Shown: positions 59,979 through 64,000 of the stretch, piece after piece
Layout of the letters: each line of letters starts with the position of its first letter
How positions within the stretch are numbered: the first letter of the stretch is position 1
From: DAISJI01 sp964559835
GTDB lineage: Bacteria > Acidobacteriota > Terriglobia > Terriglobales > Acidobacteriaceae
Direction: 5' to 3'
NCBI GenBank assembly: GCA_964559835.1
Contig: CAZLJE010000025.1
Span: 17,162 to 81,161, forward strand
DNA length: 64,000 bases
Position numbers and translations under genes: made by a program
The notes under the pieces: generated by a model
Told to the model about the DNA's origin: nothing
The model's input: only the letters and a program-made list of their open reading frames with translations
Database searches by the model: none

Positions 59979-60788
59979 ATGAAAATCGCCATCCAAGGCG
60001 AGCTGGGTTCTTTCAGCCACGAAGCTGCGAACACGTTTCTGCCCGGGAACGCTGTCGTGCCCTGCGCCACGTCCTTCGACGTCTTCGATCTGCTCGAGTC
60101 CCGACACGCAGGCGCTGCTCTGATCCCGATCGAGAACTCGCTCGCTGGACCGGTCGCGCAGCACCTCGATCTGCTCGCGACGCGACAGGTCTGGGTCGAA
60201 CGCGAGTACAGGCTGCGCATACGCCATAACCTGATCGGCGCGCCCGGAGCGCAAACCGGCGATCTGCGGCGAGTGCTGTCGCATCCGGTCGCGCTGGAGC
60301 AGTGCAGGGAGTTCTTCCGGCATCATCCGATGATCCGCGCCGAGAGCTTCTACGACACCGCCGGCAGTGTGAAGCATGTCGTGAAGGACCACCTGAAAGA
60401 CACGGCTGCAATCGCCGGATTGCAGGCGGCGAAGCAATACGGCGGCAAGGTGTTGATGCGCAGCCTGGAGGACGACAAGCAGAACTACACGCGCTTCTTT
60501 CTCGTGCGGACGCGGCGAAACATAAATCGCGGCGCGAACAAGACGTCGATCGCCTATGCCTTGAAGAATGCGCCCGGCGCGCTGTTCAAATCGTTGAGCG
60601 TTTTTGCCCTGCGTGATATCGACCTGAGCAAGATCGAGTCGCGGCCGCTGCGCGGCCGTCCGTGGGAATACGTGTTTTTTGTCGACTTCCTGCGCGGCGA
60701 CGACCTGGACTCGCGGCGGGCGCTGGCGCACCTGGCGGAGATCGCGGAGTTCGTGAAGGTGCTGGGAATCTATCCGGCGGCGAAATAA
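59979..60788 (+). CDS. pheA: Prephenate dehydratase
   Basis: 269 residues. It converts prephenate to phenylpyruvate in phenylalanine synthesis. The PDT domain (about 1-180) has the motifs GELGSFSHEAA, ALIPIENSLAGPV and the catalytic NYTRFFLV. The ACT regulatory domain follows (about 190-269) with ALFKSLSVFALRDIDLSKIESRPL, the Phe-binding ESRP segment. No chorismate mutase domain is fused, so mutase activity must come from another gene. Confidence 0.96.
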   Translation: MKIAIQGELGSFSHEAANTFLPGNAVVPCATSFDVFDLLESRHAGAALIPIENSLAGPVAQHLDLLATRQVWVEREYRLRIRHNLIGAPGAQTGDLRRVLSHPVALEQCREFFRHHPMIRAESFYDTAGSVKHVVKDHLKDTAAIAGLQAAKQYGGKVLMRSLEDDKQNYTRFFLVRTRRNINRGANKTSIAYALKNAPGALFKSLSVFALRDIDLSKIESRPLRGRPWEYVFFVDFLRGDDLDSRRALAHLAEIAEFVKVLGIYPAAK

Positions 60789-60846
60789 GTTAAATTTTCA
60801 GTTTCTGTGTGGACGAGGTGGTTGAATCGGTGGTCAGTCGAGAGTA

Positions 60847-60871
60847 GTGACCGCCGGGACGCCGGTGCTAC
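60847..60871. repeat. REP-like palindromic repeat
   Basis: GTGACCGCCGGGACGCCGGT plus GCTAC; fourth intergenic copy of the family seen at 6516, 6555 and 21914. Confidence 0.75.
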
Positions 60872-60966
60872 GGGTAATTTGGTAAAATCGATTGCGCCAC
60901 TTTCTACGGCGACGCTTCTACAATTCGGTTTCCGGCCCGGCGGACCACTCCCCGGAGTCGCGGCGC

Positions 60967-61056
60967 GGAGAGGTGCGTGAGTGGTTGAAACGATCCGCCT
61001 CGAAAGCGGACATACCTTAACGGGTATCGGGGGTTCAAATCCCTCCCTCTCCGCCA
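60967..61056 (+). tRNA. tRNA-Ser (anticodon CGA)
   Basis: Class II tRNA: acceptor GGAGAGG/CCTCTCC, anticodon stem CCGC/GCGG with loop CTCGAAA, long variable arm, T loop GTTCAAATC and encoded CCA (61054-61056). Confidence 0.97.
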
Positions 61057-61078
61057 GAAATTCCTGAACAACAAAGGG

Positions 61079-61103
61079 AAGGCCGGCATCGCTGCCGGCC
61101 TTT
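61079..61103 (+). terminator. Hairpin after tRNA-Ser
   Basis: 10-bp perfect stem (AAGGCCGGCA / TGCCGGCCTT, loop TCGC) followed by a short T stretch. It can also shield the convergent secreted-protein gene. Confidence 0.75.
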
Positions 61104-61121
61104 GACGTAGTGGCGAACCCG

Positions 61122-61715
61122 TTAACGAACCGCCGGTGGCGGCGTCGAAGAACTGGGAGGAGTCGAGCTCGGCGCTGACGATACCGGGCAAGTCTCGGTC
61201 GTCTGCTCAACGCGAGTCACGATGAAATCCTGGCCCGACTGAGACGACGAGCTGCTCGACATCGAGCTCTGGCCGGATTGCGACTGGTTGCTGCTGATCG
61301 AGCTCTGGCCGGGTTGCGACTGGTTCGAGGCACTGGAGCTCGGGTTCGACGCCGAGTTGCTTGCGCTCTGGTCGGCGCTGCCCGTGCCGTAGTGTCCGTA
61401 AAGACGAGCCTTGTGGCTCATGTCCGACGACCCGACATCCTGGCTTCCGGAGAGTTTGATCGGCTGACCGCCGGTGGCCGGCTGCAGGAAGACCGCCTGC
61501 TCGCGACGGACGAGGCAGCCAGTCAATGCGATGTCAGAACCGCTGGATTGCGCCGAACTGGTGCTGGATTGGCCGGACTGACTCTGCGATTGAGACGACG
61601 ACGTCGAAGGTGAAGCCTGCGACGAACTCGAGCTCTGGTCCGGATTGGTGGCCTGTGCGAACGCCGCGCCGGAGATCAAAACGGCAACGGCGAGAACGGC
61701 AACGAAAAACTTCAT
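61122..61715 (-). CDS. Secreted Ser/Gln-rich protein with a 'GCL' domain
   Basis: 197 residues. Signal peptide MKFFVAVLAVAVLISGAAFA, then a Ser/Gln/Thr-rich stretch, a small domain at about 64-110 (DIALTGCLVRREQAVFLQP ... IKLSGSQDVG), another Ser/Asn/Gln-rich stretch with SNQSQSGQSS-type repeats, and a Pro-rich tail. The domain pattern GCL - YxL - xLxG is shared with the two secreted proteins at 62644 and 63701, so the three are paralogues. The function is unknown, probably periplasmic or surface. Confidence 0.75.
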   Translation of the reverse strand: MKFFVAVLAVAVLISGAAFAQATNPDQSSSSSQASPSTSSSQSQSQSGQSSTSSAQSSGSDIALTGCLVRREQAVFLQPATGGQPIKLSGSQDVGSSDMSHKARLYGHYGTGSADQSASNSASNPSSSASNQSQPGQSSISSNQSQSGQSSMSSSSSSQSGQDFIVTRVEQTTETCPVSSAPSSTPPSSSTPPPAVR

Positions 61716-61974
61716 ATTGGATCCCTCCGACGAAGTGGAGTTGGGCCCATTGCGGGACAGGTCGGTGCGGTGGCAGACGCCGATCGGGGAACGGAGAATG
61801 TGATGCGCCCGCGACGTCGCGTGTGGCTGCGGCGAAAAAAAGATTCCAGAGTCTCTGGCGCGGGACGACGTATGGGAATGAAGAATTAAGAACTCAGAGG
61901 GAAGAATGAGGCGAGCAGATTCGACGTAATTGTAAGCCGTTCACATAAAGCCTGTCCTACCCTGGCAAAACCAG
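61716..61974. other. Intergenic region upstream of the secreted-protein gene
   Basis: About 260 bases with no recognisable gene. The promoter of the 61122-61715 gene is expected here. No clear -35/-10 pair or terminator was identified. Confidence 0.4.
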
Positions 61975-62457
61975 CTAGCGTGGCCCAGCCAAGCCACTCT
62001 GCTCACGTTTGCGGCGAAAGAAATCCTGCAACAGATCCATGCAGCGTGCACCGAGCACGCCACGCGTGATCTCCATTTCATGGTTGAGCTGTGGGTGGTT
62101 CAACACCTGCATAACGCTGCCGACGGCGCCCGCCTTGGCATCCTCGGCGCCATACACGAGACGCTTAAGACGCGCGTGCACCAGCGCGCCGGCGCACATG
62201 GCGCACGGCTCAATGGTCACGAACATCTCGCAGTCGAGCAGACGGTGATTGCCGACGACGGAACCGGCCTGTCGCAGAGCCAATATTTCCGCGTGGGCCG
62301 TGGGATCGTGGTCGATGACATTGCGATTGCCGGCGCGCGCGATGACGCGGCCATCACAAACCACGACCGCGCCCACGGGCACTTCGCCGGAAGTCTCGGC
62401 GCGGCGTGCTTCGCGCAGCGCCTCCTCCATCCAAAGCTCGTCGGAGCGATCGGGCAT
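61975..62457 (-). CDS. tadA: tRNA-specific adenosine deaminase TadA
   Basis: 160 residues. Zinc deaminase that converts A34 to inosine in tRNA-Arg(ACG). The catalytic motif HAE is at 55-57 and PCAMC at 84-88. The C-terminal helix has LLQDFFRRKRE, typical for TadA. It stands alone, divergent from the secreted-protein gene to its right. Confidence 0.96.
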   Translation of the reverse strand: MPDRSDELWMEEALREARRAETSGEVPVGAVVVCDGRVIARAGNRNVIDHDPTAHAEILALRQAGSVVGNHRLLDCEMFVTIEPCAMCAGALVHARLKRLVYGAEDAKAGAVGSVMQVLNHPQLNHEMEITRGVLGARCMDLLQDFFRRKREQSGLAGPR

Positions 62458-62643
62458 CGTTGCTGAGGCTAACAGTTAGAACGCACCCTAGCAAAGCGGC
62501 CAGGGTGCGCCACCCGAAGTCTTTGCGGGTTAAGCGTGATGCCTTACGTCCAGAACACCAGACAAACTTACGCTATTAACCAATATCTAACGGTGTACGC
62601 CACTTCCCAACCTTTCGCCCGGCGAAAGGAACGGAGGAAATCG

Positions 62644-63591
62644 ATGCGAAAAGTTCTCACCCTCACAGCAGCATGCTTGCTGGCGGGATCGGTTGCGTTG
62701 GCGCAAGACACAACACCGAGCCAAGCGCCGCCGTCCAGCACGCAATCACAGTCTTCACAGTCCTCAACCAGCTCGATGCCGAGCGACCAGTCGAGCAGCG
62801 CCAATTCAATCACCGGTTGCCTCAATGGTAGTGACGGCAACTACACTTTGACTGACCAGAGCGGCAAGACATACCAGCTGAAAGGCGCGACATCGGACCT
62901 GAAGGCGCAGGTTGGACACCAGGTCCAGGTTTCGGGCACGATGACGGGCAGTGAAACGAGTTCGTCGGCGTCGGTCAGCAGCACGGGCCAGCCGCAGTCT
63001 TCGGCCTCGGCAGGCAAGACCTTCACAGTGACGAGCGTGAAGTCGATAGCAGATACGTGCAGCGCATCGCCATCATCGCAGCTTGGTTCCGGAGTATCGT
63101 CCCAGAGCCCGGCAGCGGAGAGCGGCGCGCAGTCTGGTGGGGTAGCGGGCGCAGCGGCATCGCAGAGCGCGTCGCCGTCCTCCAGCAGCACGACCGGCGC
63201 GGCTTCCGGCAGCGTAGCGAACCCGACGTCCACCACTTCCACCCCGGAGAATTCTTCGACGAGCACCGCCACTCCGGACCAGAGCCAGAGTCAGAGCCAG
63301 AGCACGACGCCGCCGCAAAACCAGACGCCGAGCACCGGCACCGCGACTTCGAATCCGAGTAGTTCGACTTCACAGAACCCCAGCAGTTCCAGCTCGAGCA
63401 GCTCGGTCTCGGAACAGCCGCAGTCGCAGACGTCGACGTCAACCAGCTCGAGCACCACGACGACGACCGATACCAACACGAAACACAAGAAGAACAAGAA
63501 GCACCACAAGAAGAACAGCACCACGTCGCCAAGCGATACGACCAACACTCCTCCGAGCAGCAGCACCACGCCTCCGCCGCCGCAGCTCTAA
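62644..63591 (+). CDS. Large secreted Ser/Thr-rich protein with a 'GCL' domain
   Basis: 315 residues from ATG 62644, set by a GGAGG site and the signal peptide MRKVLTLTAACLLAGSVALA; the frame is open leftward without these. The domain at about 58-105 reads ITGCLNGSDGNYTLTDQSGK ... YQLKG ... VGHQVQVSGTM, a small OB-like domain resembling those in many exported acidobacterial proteins. The remaining 200 residues are low complexity: Ser/Thr/Gln/Pro runs, then a His/Lys-rich patch (KHKKNKKHHKKN) near the C-terminus, and a Pro end. Its make-up would suit heavy O-glycosylation, which is inference only. Confidence 0.75.
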   Translation: MRKVLTLTAACLLAGSVALAQDTTPSQAPPSSTQSQSSQSSTSSMPSDQSSSANSITGCLNGSDGNYTLTDQSGKTYQLKGATSDLKAQVGHQVQVSGTMTGSETSSSASVSSTGQPQSSASAGKTFTVTSVKSIADTCSASPSSQLGSGVSSQSPAAESGAQSGGVAGAAASQSASPSSSSTTGAASGSVANPTSTTSTPENSSTSTATPDQSQSQSQSTTPPQNQTPSTGTATSNPSSSTSQNPSSSSSSSSVSEQPQSQTSTSTSSSTTTTTDTNTKHKKNKKHHKKNSTTSPSDTTNTPPSSSTTPPPPQL

Positions 63592-63598
63592 CCCAGAT

Positions 63599-63636
63599 AC
63601 CCGCTCCGGACGCGAGATCACCGGAGCGGGTATTTC
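63599..63636 (+). terminator. Terminator after the large secreted-protein gene
   Basis: 11-bp perfect stem (ACCCGCTCCGG / CCGGAGCGGGT, loop of 11) followed by ATTTCTC. Confidence 0.8.
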
Positions 63637-63700
63637 TCTGCAGACACCCCCGATTTTCGAAATGCACTCTAACCAAGAGGTGCATTGTCGAGGTGTTCCG

Positions 63701-64000
63701 ATGAAGTTCCGCATTCTTCCTTTCCTCGCCCTGTCCGTCGCGGTGTGGGCACAACAATCGGGATCGACGCAACCGAAGTCCGCGCCAGGGTCGACTCGCA
63801 GCCAGAGTGGCGCCGGATCGGTCAGTGACACGCGAAACGCAACCATGCCGCAGTCGGGCGAGCAAGGCCCGCAGCGGAGCCAGAACCAGCTGGTCGGATG
63901 CCTGTCGCAGCAGGGACCGAACCTGGTTCTCATGCAGCCGCGGCAGCGACGTTGGTACCGGCTCCGTGGCAACGAGGCGCAGCTCAAGAACGACGTCGGG
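63701..64000 (+). CDS. Secreted 'GCL' domain protein (partial, runs off window)
   Basis: First 100 residues of a third paralogue: signal peptide MKFRILPFLALSVAVWAQ, a Ser/Gln-rich linker, then QLVGCLSQQGPNLVLMQPRQ and WYRLRGNEAQLKNDVG, the start of the same small domain as in the two preceding secreted proteins. GAGGTG precedes the ATG. The C-terminus lies beyond position 64000. Confidence 0.75.
   Translation, partial: MKFRILPFLALSVAVWAQQSGSTQPKSAPGSTRSQSGAGSVSDTRNATMPQSGEQGPQRSQNQLVGCLSQQGPNLVLMQPRQRRWYRLRGNEAQLKNDVG

Noticed and set aside
59457..60731. 424-residue open frame on the minus strand
   Set aside because: Antisense to pheA and, at its left end, in a different frame over csbD and the small membrane gene; Arg/His-rich composition without domain features.

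Overview
The window is a GC-rich chromosomal stretch from a bacterium that is most likely an acidobacterium (Acidobacteriota, Terriglobia/Koribacter-like). I infer this from the gene content and style: secreted Ser/Gln-rich 'GCL' proteins, TMTC-like glycosyltransferases beside pilin genes, solitary ExbD and TonB-type proteins, many TPR proteins, and short dispersed repeats of the GTAGCACCGGCGTC, CCACAAAGGACAC and GATTGCCGATTG types. No phage, plasmid, IS element or CRISPR array was seen. The assignment rests on protein recognition by eye, not on a search.

Layout. 1-6505: 5' end of ileS, a TonB-type protein, a large hybrid sensor kinase coupled to a single-domain response regulator, and an SDR oxidoreductase. 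6968-11893: a translationally coupled iron operon read leftward, consisting of an FTR1 permease fused to a DUF2318 domain, two FtsX-type permeases, and an ABC ATPase fused to a DtxR-like iron-sensing domain, behind a Fur/DtxR-like palindrome. 12058-22872: acyltransferase-like protein, SprT-like protease, uvrA with three downstream envelope-type genes, a cytochrome oxidase subunit III, an ornithine cyclodeaminase-like enzyme, DinB, ExbD and STAS proteins. 22984-26346: clpX, clpP and tig, the protein quality-control block. 26527-29766: uracil-DNA glycosylase, a GT39-like membrane protein, DUF3467 protein and tRNA-Leu.

29943-38874 is a type IV pilus/type II secretion block: pilT alone on the + strand, an A-type Fe-S carrier, then on the minus strand pilC, pilB, pilM, pilN, pilO, a PilP-like gene and a GspG-like pseudopilin. 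39026-43646 holds a MacB-type permease, lolA and an ABC-2 transporter with a TPR partner. 43791-52540 is the second notable island: four TMTC-like membrane O-glycosyltransferase candidates surrounding two almost identical pilA genes, with sigma-54-type promoters and matching dyads upstream of the pilins. This suggests dedicated pilin glycosylation.

52638-64000 returns to mixed housekeeping: an M16 peptidase, rlmN, a TPR lipoprotein, PfpI and GNAT proteins, a decayed hydantoinase A gene, CsbD and a small membrane protein, pheA, tRNA-Ser, tadA and three paralogous secreted low-complexity proteins, the last cut by the window end. Several short dispersed repeats lie inside open reading frames and are translated in frame, which is a recurring feature of this window.
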